Assembly (NCBI RefSeq): GCF_037975245.1
Contig: NC_092562.1
Location: 1,713,001-1,777,000 of the forward strand
DNA: 64,000 nt
Direction of reading: 5' to 3'
Origin: Apostichopus japonicus
Taxonomy: Eukaryota > Echinodermata > Holothuroidea > Aspidochirotida > Stichopodidae
Shown here: in pieces, positions 52,321-64,000 of the stretch
Layout: each line of letters starts with the position of its first letter
Position numbering within the stretch: position 1 is the stretch's first letter
Translations under genes and position numbers: made by a program
Notes under the pieces: model-generated
Told to the model about the DNA's origin: nothing
The model's database searches: none
Seen by the model: only the letters and a program-made list of their open reading frames with translations

Positions 52321-55300
52321 ACAATATCATATTACAACAAAATACATGTACTCTTCCTCTTGTCTATGTTTCCTTCTGAATTAGCAACTGGTGCAGTCAT
52401 CACCTCCATTGGCGCTATATAAAAATTATGTATTATTATTATTATTAATTTCTTATATGCAAATTAGGTTTCAGTATATATATATAGGAACTCTCGTTAT
52501 ACCAGACCAAGCCTGCAGTAATGGGCAGATGGTGATACCATTGGCAAAATAAAATCAAGTCACGAAAACATTACGCACCACAAAACAAAATATTATATTA
52601 ATAAAAGAAAGATATGAAATAATAACAACAACAAAATGATAAAAAACACTACAAGTTAAAGAAAGAAAGTATGAATAGAGATCCATATGGTTCTCACCAT
52701 AACAACTTATGGCTACTGGTATCAATTGAATTAGGCGGGTACATGACTTCTTGTCAAGTTGTATACTTAAGTCAGGATGTCACTTGATCCAGTTGAAATT
52801 GCGTGACATTAAACACTTGCAATAACCAGGTCAGGCCTTTTGATTTTTCTTTACTTTTGTGTGTCATAATTTAAAAAAAAACAAAAAAAAAACAAGCAAA
52901 CATGACTATAATAGGTAGGGGGTTTATCAAGCAAGAAGACACATGAGCCCAGGGGTGGAGAAAGGGGCAGGGGCATTACATTTTATAACAATGTTTTCTT
53001 ATACAAAGACTATTTTGCTATCTACCTGTACTTATAATATTCCAGCCCACTTTTTCGAGATATCCTCAAGCCGTCACCCGCAATAAAGCCCTTGAACTAT
53101 ATATTCTATTCCCGGATATTAAGTATCAAGCAGTTTATCAGTCTATGAAAACTACAACCAACTCAAAATTAACTGCTGTGAATTTCTGCGAATTAACAGA
53201 CATGGTTTACGTTACTAACAATAACATACCATTGGAGTTATATAGTTTATACCGGAAACAGTTACAGAAGGTGAGAAAAAAACACAATATTGGTCTTGCG
53301 AATAGGTCAAAGACCGGACAATCAAACCGCATTTTGATAACACCGCGGTTCCTATTTTTTTAATACCCATAGTAGAGATATTACCGTGTTACCTTTATCA
53401 CAAGTCAATAGACTATATGTTGTATCGAAACGGTAATTGTTATAACAAATGAGTCCGTTGAAAAGGTTAACTGGGGCACCGAATGCCAACCGTATACACA
53501 TTTGAACTTTTGATAAAAGTGCTTTTGGTTACAAATACTAACTTGTTCCTTAGGTACATCATACTCTTTGTACAGCGCTTTCATGGCTTTGACCTTGTAT
53601 TTTTAGTATTATTTTGTATTATCTCTTTGTCCTTTCGTTTCAAGAATTTAACAGACGGGTTAGGTTCCCATTTGCCATGGTAAACATTATAAGTTATACA
53701 GGTTGTGAGGTATCCTCAATAAAGAAAAGTAAAAGCACTATTGTGCTGCACATGTGTAAACCTTTATTGGTATTGCAGGTAGTAAATGTTCGAAGTAAAT
53801 GTTTGATAGTGTTCGTTACTAAATTTCTAATTTCAAGTTTTTATGAAGATTAAATGAAGATATGAAAATTCTATTTAGTTCATGCGATTCATATATTAAT
53901 ATGACACCACAAGTTGAACAGGCTTAGTGATTCGTTGCTAAATTTGCTCTGGTGTTTATCATGAAGTTAAAAGAACATTTTCCGATGGAAATTTTATAAT
54001 TTAGAAAATAAAGAATTAACAGAACCATTGAAGTCACTATTTAGAAGCTGACATCATCGTTGGGTAAACATTAAAGGAGCTTACCTATATTTTATAGCTG
54101 AAAAATTTTGAAAGCCGGAACAGCTACTCTCAATTTTTCATTTTTTCCCTTTTAGTCTTGGACTATGACATACCGGGCAGGCAAAAACAACATTTTACCT
54201 AAAGTTGAATTTTAACATATTTGTGCCAGGAGTTCCTCCCAATCCAGTTTGCCAGTAGAAGCTCTAGAAGTGCTATTCGATTGGCCTAAAGGTGATTGTG
54301 GAATAAGGCAATAGCAACATCATCAAATACATGCCATCGGTGACATACAAGAGCAAGGCAAATGATGCGACGACCCCCCACCCCCCCTCCTCACCCACCC
54401 CATCATCACATTTAAGGACCTCACATATTTCGCCATTGACATCTCAACATTGTTAACACTGCAATATTGCCTATAGCAGTTTAGCCTATATTGCAACGCT
54501 TAGCCTATATTAAAAACTTGACCTAACGTAAGCTACTTGGGAAATATTGTCATTACCAGTATAGGTGACGATGAAAGGACCACCCAACCCCCAACCCCTA
54601 CCCTCACAAGCTAACTCTGGCTCTGCATGCCACTATTAGGACACAGCTGTTTTGAGGGTGGGATGTCAATTCGCTTCATTTTGTTTTTCTCCAAACGGTG
54701 CCAAATGATTTACACATATTTTGATACACACCTCAATCTAAAAAAGCCTAATTGGTTACCAATATCTGGCTATTATACCTAATTCTCGAGTTATGAACCA
54801 TTTCGTTGAGGGCAAAACCATCCGGTCTTTTAAGAATTCAAACGTAATGTTGGTTTAGTTTCATTTGCTAACATTTGTACTTTTGCACATCCCATAGTTT
54901 ACATAAACAATAAAAAGTAACATGATTATAACAAAAAGGAATTCCTTCAATTTTCAATTTTTCTTTTACTTGCCCATACCTCCCCCACCCCACCCCACCC
55001 CACCCCCAAACAAAAACCCACGCCTGTTTCGTAAAAGATGACATTTTCATTAACCACGTACGCACCAGTTCAATAAAGTCGCTAAAATATGATTCTAAAT
55101 ATTTTGAAAGTTAACTATCACAACAAATTCTTAAAACTAGCTTCCGACATTTAGTAATTAATTCAATGTTTTGATACTGAGTCAGCTGATTAACAGAAGG
55201 CTAATTTTCTTTTTATTATTACTACAAACTGTGGTTGGCAACTACAATATCCTATTTTTTTTTTTCTTTTTTGGTTATTCAACTATTGGGGCTTGATGAG

Positions 55301-56596
55301 TAATTATTTTGACGAAAGCTCTGCCAATTGAAAATTGTTTGCCCCTATTCTAAATTCCCTTACCACTTAATAAGCGATTGGCCTAGTTTATCAGCTGTAT
55401 TTTGTCCATTTTATTTGATATCATATAGAGTGTACTTTTGCTTGCTAATATTTTCGTTCCTATCCAATGCGCATAATTTTAATAAATGCCTTCGTGGGTT
55501 AATTGAAGATATAACTGGTTCAAGGCGCCCCGGGCGACTTACACGGAGCCTTTACCGTTTCTCCGTCCGCGAGCAACTCTTCACTTATGTTGTCATAGCC
55601 AAGCGCTCGGTACCTCCCTTTTCCTTTAGCTTCTACTTAGTATTTGACCTCAGGTGTCGAAGTATTTAGGTTTATTAAAATGAAAAAAAGAAAGAAAGAA
55701 AGGAGAAGAACAAGAGCAAGAAGAAGAGGAAGAAGAAGAAGAAATAAAACGCGTAAAACGTTGCTTGGAGTATAGAAATCGCGGCGACCAGTTATATATT
55801 ACAATATGTCTAAAAGAAGAAGGAAAGGTCACCTGGGTATTACATCACACAACGAGAAATATACCCCGCTTTGCACGCGCACGTATTTAACAGCTGAAGA
55901 TAGAAGATATGTGGTATAAACAATCAAAATGAACAATAGTCCATTGTTTAAATCTGTTTTGACCTAACAATCGTTTTGGTTAAGATTGCCTTTTGTGTAT
56001 TTCAAACAAAACAAAATGTAACCCAAAACAAATGGGGAATTGAGATAGGTGGGTCACTCTGACCAATTATGAACTATGAACAATTGTTTCATCAGACAAA
56101 TATATATATATATATATTATTTTTTTTTGGGTGGGGGAGGGAGGGGGACAAAACAGTAAAAAAACGGAAAGAATATTACTATAATGATTCATTATTATTT
56201 GTATCACCATTGTATACATCATGATACCAGTACATCGAATAAGCGGGGGGGGGGGGGGGGACCAATGCTTTCATACGACTGCGCAAAATTGTTAAAATAA
56301 ATAAAGAAAACATAAACGAAGCAAGTTATTCTTAGAAAATAAAACCCCTCCCAGTTTTTTTTTTTAATTTTGAGAGTTTGGTTGATTTGTAGTACCCGCT
56401 CCTTGAACATATTGTAATTAATACAGTCTTTCGACGAATGACATTATGTTTACTCAAGAACCATGGAATGACTTAAATTTGCACAACGCTTACTATACTC
56501 ATGGTGCAGGTGGTTTGACTAAACATATTTAGATATATTTCTCCCTATATCTGAGGTAAACATTTTTGTTTTGTAGATCGTAAAACTACGGGTTCT
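52321..56596. other. Gene desert
   Basis: AT-rich, with C-rich tracts near 54376 and 54975-55010, a GA-rich run near 55680-55745, short (AT)n at 56099-56117 and a G run near 56246. No gene is recognised. Confidence 0.4.
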
Positions 56597-57290
56597 ATGT
56601 TTACAAAACAGTTTGATACATTTTTGTTTGATTCACATATTCATGTCAACCCCATACTGTTATCGTGTACGCATACCTCCCACCGCCCTCCCCACTCACC
56701 CACCCACCCACCCACCGCCCCCACCTCCCCAACCCACCCCTTCATTAGCAACAAGTTCTCGAGTATCCTTCCTTCTGCATTTTTGTTAGATTCATATCTT
56801 CATGTCAACCCCATACTGTTATCGTGTACGCATACCTCCCCACCGCCTTCCCCACTCACTCACCCACCCACCTCCCCAACCCACCTCTTCATTAGCAACA
56901 AGTTCTCGAGTATCCTTCCTTCTGCATTTTTGTTTGATTCATATCTTCATGTCAACCCCATACTGTTATCGTGTACGCATACCTCCCCACCGCCCTCCCC
57001 ACTCACCCACTCACCCACCTCCCCAACCCACCCCTTCATTAGCAACAAGTTCTCGAGTATCCTTCCTTCTGCATTTTTGTTTGATTCATATCTTCATGTC
57101 AACCCCATACTGTTATCGTGTAAGGATTCCTCCCTACCACCCACCCCTCCCCTCCCCACCCCCTCCTTTAGCAACAAGTTCTCGAGTCTCTTTCCTTCTG
57201 CATTTTTGTTTGATTGATATCTTCATGTCAAACCCCATACTGTTATCGTGTACGCATACTTCCCCACCACCCTCTCCACCCACCTACCCT
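56597..57290. repeat. Five-copy minisatellite, 129-159 bp units
   Basis: Units anchored by TCATGTCAACCCC at 56641, 56800, 56947 and 57094, with a variant at 57223. Each unit has a conserved part (CATACTGTTATCGTGTACGC; AGCAACAAGTTCTCGAGT) and a variable C-rich spacer of CCCA/CCCAC words. Spacings are 159, 147, 147 and 129 bp, all multiples of three, so one frame stays open from 56597 to 57217 and a second from 56802 to 57311. No domain is encoded, and the last unit has a stop in the first frame. Confidence 0.85.
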
Positions 57291-58489
57291 GGAATGCCCC
57301 TTTTAGGCTAAATCGATAATGGCTCATTGTCGGCATATTCATGTCAATATTTAGTATATGGTTTTATAAATTCTAATAAATCAACCAAAATATGTGATTT
57401 AGATATAATGTGAACAACATAGACACCTTGGATGAGTTTCAGCAACATATGTTCCTGACAAATTTATCATGCATTGTAAACATATTATTTGAGACCATGG
57501 AAACTCTTACGGTTTGTCTTTAAGAGCTTGTGTTGCATATGAGCATGTTAGGTTGTTTTTTTACAAGAGGTAGTCCAAACCCAGTCCCGTGAATTGATGA
57601 GCCTCAGAGGTTTGAAAAATGGAAATTTAAATTTCAAACGGTACAGAATTACGAGATTTACTGAGAGCTTATAACAGTCTAGAACATGTCAAAATTGCTC
57701 CTCCCCTCCCCCAACCCCACCCACCCCCTCAAGTATGAAACACTGTACCAAGACTATATATATTCCAAGTCTAAGATCACACTGTTGGCTCTGTGTGCAA
57801 TATACTCCATACTGTCTGGGTTGTTCCAATTTTTTTTTTACCTCTTCAGGTAAGCAGTGTTTGTCCAACAGAGCCTACACGGTAGGCTTTAAAATGATAT
57901 ACACTCGAAGATTTAGTATAGCGAGTGAGCCTACCATCACGTCCTCGTCCCCGTAAGGCCTTCAACAACATGGGGGCATATAAAGCTAAACAATAAGTTA
58001 GTCGCTACCTGAGTTTTTTCCCCCACTCATCCGGCAATAGCGTGTATAACTGTGGAATATGAGAGGGTCAACAAGCTAATATTTAATAAGAAACTATAGC
58101 AGTCTGCACGCTATTCCACCAGCAAAAACTTTGATATTTTCTTGGAGAAGACGAAAGTGAGGGCAATTGTAACGTCTTATTGTGAAGTAGACCAGATCTG
58201 AGATCCTACGAGTCGTACGCAACAGGCATTACTTCTGCGGGTATACCTCACATTAGATTTCCCCTTCAGTAAGTTCTTGCTTTTGGATATCATTGTCTAT
58301 CATCCCCCCAGATGTAATTTTTATGCTGTATTATAATAGTCAAGTCATCTATGACACAAAATTACTAACTGTATGTAGAAGAACTACATGTATCATGTAA
58401 GTACAGATTAATGATATTTTTTTAAATGTGAAATTTTGATATGCGAAGCAATCTTGAAAGGTTAGGGTGAATTGAGAAGTATCTATAGG
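57291..58489. other. Non-coding stretch
   Basis: Mixed-composition DNA with a C-rich run near 57700-57730. No gene is recognised. Confidence 0.4.
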
Positions 58490-59265
58490 GTGAAAAGGAG
58501 AAGGGAAGGAGACAAATGAGGAGGAGAGGGGGAAGGAGAGAAGGAGAAAGAGTATGGACACTGAGGGGGAGAAGGAGAAGGAGAGAGAAGAAGAAGAAGA
58601 TACGAGGAAAGGAGAAGGAGCGGGAGCAGCAGCAGAGAAAGGATTATGATATATTATATATGATATATTAAGATGATTATGAGTAGGAGAAGGAGGTCTA
58701 AGGAGAGGGATATCTAGGAGAAGAACAGGGAGACGAGAAATGAGGAGAAGGAGACAAAGGAGAGGAAGATGATGTTGAGTAGGAGAAGGAGAAGGAGTTC
58801 TAAGGTGAGGGATATCTTAGGAGAGAGATAACTAAGGGAAAGAGTATCTAAGGAGAAGGATATGTACGGTGAAGGATATATAAGGAAGAGAATGTATAAG
58901 GAGAAAGATATCTAAGGAGAATGATATCCAAGGAGAGGGGTATGTAACGAGAAGTATAACTAAGTAGCGGGATATGTAAGGAGAAGGATATCTAAGGAGA
59001 AGGATATGTATGGAGATGGATATGTAAGGAAGAGGATATATAAGAAGAAGGAGATCTAAGGAGAGGGAGCTCTGTGTGAAGGAAAAGCGTAATCCCAATC
59101 TAGGGAGAGGAATATCTAATGAGAGGAACATATATAAGTTGATGGATATTTAAGCAGAAGGATATGTACGGAGAAGGATATGTAAGGAAGAGGATATATC
59201 AGGAGAGGGATTTCTAAGGAGAGGGATAGCGAAGGAGAAGGATGTCTCAGGTGAAGGATACTAAA
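58490..59265. repeat. Purine-rich GGATATCTAAGGAGA minisatellite
   Basis: Many imperfect copies of a 15-16-bp unit GGATATCTAAGGAGA or GGATATGTAAGGAGA, preceded by a (GGAGAA)n region and interrupted near 58645-58680 by an AT-rich segment. Nearly all purine apart from the TATCT/TATGT core. The minus-strand Leu/Ile/Ser-rich frame is a by-product. Confidence 0.9.
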
Positions 59266-59998
59266 AACGACATTTAGGTACAAGTTCGGACTTTATCACA
59301 TACCAAGACTAAGCTCTCGATTCAGATTGAAAATGGGATAAAAGTGCCACTTAAACTAAACAGCGTAACCCCAATCTGTGTACGTGCATTGATGGACACG
59401 TGTACTATACCAGGGACGTGTTGTTCTGTTCCTGTATTACCTGTATACCCCGTCTGGGATATTCACGCTCGACGCACTTCGTTCTACCTGTATTTATGAG
59501 AGATACATATACACTTCGGTGACTCTGTTGGGATCAACCGATGCATTGGATATAACCTTTATCAGTAAAATTGAATACCTTCATTCGGTTCTATAGTGTC
59601 AGTAAGGAAGTAGAGAAAGGTAATTCTTTGCTGTCTCTACCAGCAGTTTTCAGTTTTGTTGAAACCAAAATGGACATTATGCTTGCGTTATTTTTTATAT
59701 ATCTTTTTATGGTAACACCAGTAAGGCATTTGTGTAATAACACAAGAAGCTATTGTAATAACGTGGACAGCTGCTCTATATGTTAGAATTATGAAATGTC
59801 ATATCTAACAGCTATAGTATTATTATCAGCTGTATGTATTTAGTTATTGACACTGAGCCACTACTTACCGTCTTGATACGACAACAATAGTGAGTTACGA
59901 AGAACAGTTACTCAAATACTACTTATGCAATGGTTATATAGTGCACGTAACGTTGCATTGTACCTACAGTGAGTGGTGGTGCATGGGGTATTAACAGT
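59266..59998. other. Non-coding stretch, possible short exon
   Basis: The ATG at 59669 opens a short frame beginning MDIMLALFFIYLFMVTP, hydrophobic like a signal peptide, then a GTAAGG donor-like word and a Cys-rich tail to 59786. No partner exon or domain can be identified, so it is not called as a gene. Confidence 0.2.
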
Positions 59999-60665
59999 GG
60001 TAAGGTACAACCTCATCTATCTGCTTCTCACAAAGAGGTTGTGTTGTACCTGGGTAGTGAGGCGTATATCTCATTGTTTATACAGTGGTAAGGTAAAACC
60101 TCATTTATTTGTTCTCTAAGAGAGGTTATGTTGTACCTGAGTAGTGAGGTGCTATGACACCGCATTGTATATACAGTGGTAAGGTACAACCTCATCTATC
60201 TGCTTCTAACAGAGAAATTGTGTTGTACCTGAGTAGTGCGGCGTAATGACACCGCATTGTATATACAGTGGTAAGGTAAAACCTCATTTATTTGCTTCTC
60301 AAAGAGAATTTGTGTTGTACCTGAGTAGTGAGGCGTGATGACACCTCATTGTATGTACGATGGTAAGGTACAACCTCATCTATCTGCTTCTCACAGAGAG
60401 GTTGTGTTGTACCTGAGTAGTGAGGCGTGATGACACCTCATTGTATATACAGTGGTAAGGTACAACCTCATTTGTCTGCTGCTCAAAGAGAGGTTGTGTT
60501 GTACCTGAGTAGTGAGGCGTGATGAAACCTCATTGCTTTCTCATAGGGTGGGTGCAAACTCATCTACTTGCTTCTCATAGAGGAGTTGTGTTGTACCTGA
60601 GTAGTGTGGTGCAATGACACCTCATTGCTTTCTCATAGGGCAGGTACAACCCCATCTACTGCTTC
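59999..60665. repeat. 92-bp tandem repeat with a hairpin in each unit
   Basis: Seven to eight copies anchored by GGTAAGGTACAACCTCAT at about 59999, 60087, 60178, 60270, 60362 and 60454, with weaker copies near 60549 and 60641. Each strong unit pairs GGTACAACCTC with GAGGTTGTGTTGTACC about 20 nt later, forming an imperfect hairpin, and ends GAGTAGTGAGGCG. Periods are 88-95 bp. No coding potential. Confidence 0.9.
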
Positions 60666-63600
60666 TCAAAAATGTATGCTTTACATATTTGTAAAGTTTA
60701 CGTCACAGTTTGCTCCCTTAAGATAATATTCTACAACATATCCAAAAGGGACTCATAACCCAGCCATCATCTTTAGTTTAAAACTCGGGGATGTTTGTTT
60801 GTGAAAGAGCAACTACTCCACATAGCTATGCAAATCTTGCTCCATTTGGGAGGTATCGTAGCTTGAAAATTCGTGTCTAGGAGCTGTCACTTTGAAAATA
60901 TGTGATGTCCTAGAGCCACTTGGATATAAAACTTTGCTTTTCTGTTCATATATATTCAAGGTAGAATGTTGAGAATGTTGACTCTTAAACGAATGCAATC
61001 ATGAGGTCATGTAAATAGTTTCAGTAGCTTAGATTTAGCGTTTTCAAAATGTCTCTCCATTACAGGAAATAAACATCGCAATAAATAAAGAAGAAAAAAT
61101 TATTAAAAATGAAGCACATGTCGTTCGACTGTGACATATTTTAATATGATCACGGCTTCAGTCTTATATGTATGAAGGAACATTAAATCTGCGATATCTC
61201 CAATTTATCCATGACAGCGATCTCTAACATGTACATTGATCAATATTGATGGTTTGGATTTTCGGTTTCTGCAAGGACTGTATTGATGACGTTTTGATTC
61301 ACTGATACATTTATTGTCCAGAACATTTAGGGTAACTTTAATTAAAAGGTGAGCCACCAGTAAAGGGAACTTTTTTATGTTTTGCAACGAAAATATCTGT
61401 AAGACCTATCCAACTATGAGCGACATACAAACTTTCATGAAACCAAAGAAGGGGAAAAAATCTGATGCAATATAAGATTGCCTACCCATTACCTAAATCA
61501 CGTAAAATACAACAACAACAAAAACTATGAAATTCATGGAAATACCAGAGGGGGGATATCAGATGGGGGATGTTCCATCTTGTGAAGTCGGTCATCAGAC
61601 TAATTAGTAGAATGACTTCTTCTTCATTTTCACATCTGAAAGAAGATTGTTGCACACTTGGATTGTCAGCTTAATCGTTCAGTCTTTAGCTTTGCCAAAA
61701 TAAATGCACTGAATTTAGAAACAAAAACAAAACAAACAAAGACGTCACCCCCCCCCCACCTCCCCCTCTCTACCAATGAACCTTTACCACTGTTTAACAA
61801 TACCCGAATATTACAAACTCCTAAAACTTACGTCTTCTTTCGACTAGGAGAGTTACACCTGACCGCAACAAAGGTATTTCAGGGAAGTAGTGATACAAAT
61901 ATTCCAGAAACATCTGGCATTTACTTGCCACCTGTATTAGAATGTACACAGCATAAAACATTCTTCTTTTGTTTTCTTTTGTTACAGTTGCAGCTGTTCA
62001 TCGAAGAAACAAAACTAAACATTCCGTCTATAGTTCAATTCTGGCAACTGCCACAACTGGTTTAGTGTAGATAGTTTCGTTGTGTACAGTAACCTTTTGT
62101 AAACGGTAGCTATTGTTCAAACGGTTACGAAATATTATACTGAAATGGAAGAAATATCTGATTATATTGTAGTATGATGTTGTCAACTTAATGCAGACCT
62201 TTTTGATAACTAACATGTTAAAGAGGTCCCTGTATTACCTCCAAGAAAATGCAGAATGGATGGCAAAAGTACTTGATATCTATATAGTCTGCTTTCTGTT
62301 GCAACGGTGTCAGGCTGACCAAATCATGTAATATTCACACATAAGTGGACACCCCACTATTTCTACATTGGCAATCTTTGTGCCAAGACATTTATTTTGG
62401 CTGCCCACCCCTCCCCCACTAAATTAACCAGTTATGAATTAACCATTGACCCAAATTCTGTGTTCATAATTTGTCATGTATTTTGTTAGTTAATTTGGCA
62501 ACCTTTTAAGCCAAATTTCAGATTGTATAAACTTCAAGACAAGCAACACCTTTAGGAATTGGATCCCTTTCTCTCCGAATTGTACTGTATTCCAGGATGT
62601 TAGGTGGTGTCACTGTTAAGTCGGGTTATACCGGCGGCAAACAATGTGAAACTTACCCTAAAGAAAGAACAAGAAAACTTCACACTGTTTGTTGATAGCT
62701 CAGTCTTGATATCTTATCTCTAAACTCGAGATCTGGTTGATTTCTTTTGAAAAGCAAGATCATTACCAGCCTAAATTGCAACAAAAAACAAAAAACTTGT
62801 TTCTCTCAGAAAAGTTCATACTTCCGCCATGCAAAATGCCATGAGTATATGTTGTATTGAAGTGAAGATGCATAATCTATACAATCAACTTGAGCTACAG
62901 CCACCGTAACATATCTTGAGAGAAATCCTTCTTAGAATATTGAATACCAGCACATTTTATCGCCTTAAATCAGCAAATCTGCCCCTTTAAAATATCCCAG
63001 ACAAAACGAAAAAAGACAATTTCAGAAGAAAAAAAAATCTACAGGATACTTGAAAGATATACTTGAGTTAAATTGTAATTTTGAGGAATGCTTCTACTCA
63101 GATATGATATAATATTTCATATTGCAACGAGATTCGATGAAATCAAACTGGAGTCATCTGTTTACACAGAACCGAAATGTACAAGGCAAACATTAAATTT
63201 AGTACGCATATATATTTCCAAAAGTTTTAAGTGATTTATTATACAAAAATAATTTTTCAATCCTTATGCATGACATTGTAATATTTGTTGTTGTTGTTTT
63301 GCTACAATTGTGTCTAGTCTGTTTAACGGCGTAAATAATCTTTGTCGATCATTCATGTCACATCGCCTCCGCTGTAAGGAGACCCGGCGATTCTTTTTAC
63401 ATTCTTGAAAAACCAGCAAATATTACCCAAAAAGTCTCCTCATATCTGTACACTGTTATGTACAGATACGTACCTTTATCGTTTTGTTTTCCAACATTGA
63501 GGAAACACCTTCGTCAAAATTGAATGTTACCAGACATCGCTACACCATTTCTTTAGCCATGAGAGTAAACCACATCGTATACTCAAAACCTTGAAGTAAG

Positions 63601-63916
63601 TGAAAAATACCAGCACTTTCTTGGCAAATCATATTTATTTGCCTATATACAAAGAAAGTGCGCGCAGTCTCATAAAGTTACAGCTGTATTGCAGTTTGAT
63701 CCTGATTGTATTTTCAAAGCCAAAGAAGCGATTAGATATGTACCCGCTTCTTTCCTTGTCATACACACTGGAGTATTTTATTGCTTGTCCATGCATGCAC
63801 TACTTATATTCCTTCTGGTTTCTACGTTTTTCTATACTATTGATCATCATTTAATACACGTTATGATCATGTCAAAATTTAGCGTAGTCCATGGGAAATT
63901 GTATAGACCTAGCCTA
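60666..63916. other. Non-coding stretch
   Basis: AT-rich DNA with a C run near 61748. A 13-bp inverted repeat with one mismatch (CAAACAATGTGAA at 62638-62650; TTCACACTGTTTG at 62679-62691) has a 28-nt spacer. The 135-codon frame at 61658-62065 shows no domain. Confidence 0.4.
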
Positions 63917-63923
63917 TATATAA

Positions 63924-63993
<70 letters not shown>
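63917..63993. repeat. (AT)n microsatellite at the window end
   Basis: About 77 bp of AT dinucleotides, just before the end of the window. Confidence 0.95.
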
Positions 63994-63995
<2 letters not shown>

Positions 63996-64000
63996 CGATC

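Overview
The window looks like a piece of a metazoan nuclear genome: AT-rich, without operons, dominated by long (AT)n tracts, poly-G/poly-C runs, minisatellites and decayed repeats, and carrying one convincing protein-coding gene. That gene (25011-26357, + strand) is an intronless forkhead transcription factor of the FoxD class. A single FoxD gene in repeat-rich DNA, plus frequent TAGGCCTATA-type words, suggests an invertebrate deuterostome, most likely an echinoderm and perhaps a sea cucumber. That taxonomic guess is inference from general familiarity, not proof.

Layout. 1-4440: a 27-bp satellite (about 690-1500), then non-coding DNA. 4440-5800: a CRE plus TATA promoter-like pair, a heavily decayed repeat of roughly 120 bp and a poly(A) signal. 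5800-24000: mostly featureless DNA with a GC-elevated island (6890-7260), a homeodomain/Sox/Fox motif cluster (10770-10905), structured or retroelement-like repeat fragments (11164-11735), a U2 snRNA-derived fragment (14029-14078, minus), a 192-bp tandem duplication (17997-18335), paired CREs (22287-22325) and a large inverted repeat (23346-23710). 24000-26760: the FoxD locus with putative promoter elements, the coding exon and two poly(A) signals. 26760-56590: a gene desert of about 30 kb made of (AT)n, G/C-rich simple repeats, a Penelope-like/hammerhead-like remnant (31785-31824), a CCCTA-type minisatellite, a recent tandem duplication around an (AT)n tract (46428-47093) and a 312-bp (AAT)n tract. 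56590-60670: three different minisatellites. The window ends inside another (AT)n tract.

No other open reading frame has recognisable domains, and many of the longer ones are translations of microsatellites (poly-Asn, Tyr-Ile) or C-rich repeats. I see no tRNA or rRNA gene, no intact transposon and no CRISPR array. A new multi-gene biological system is not visible. The most interesting items are the FoxD locus and its possible regulatory signals, a clear excess of the palindrome TGACGTCA, the U2-derived fragment, and several unusual repeat architectures.
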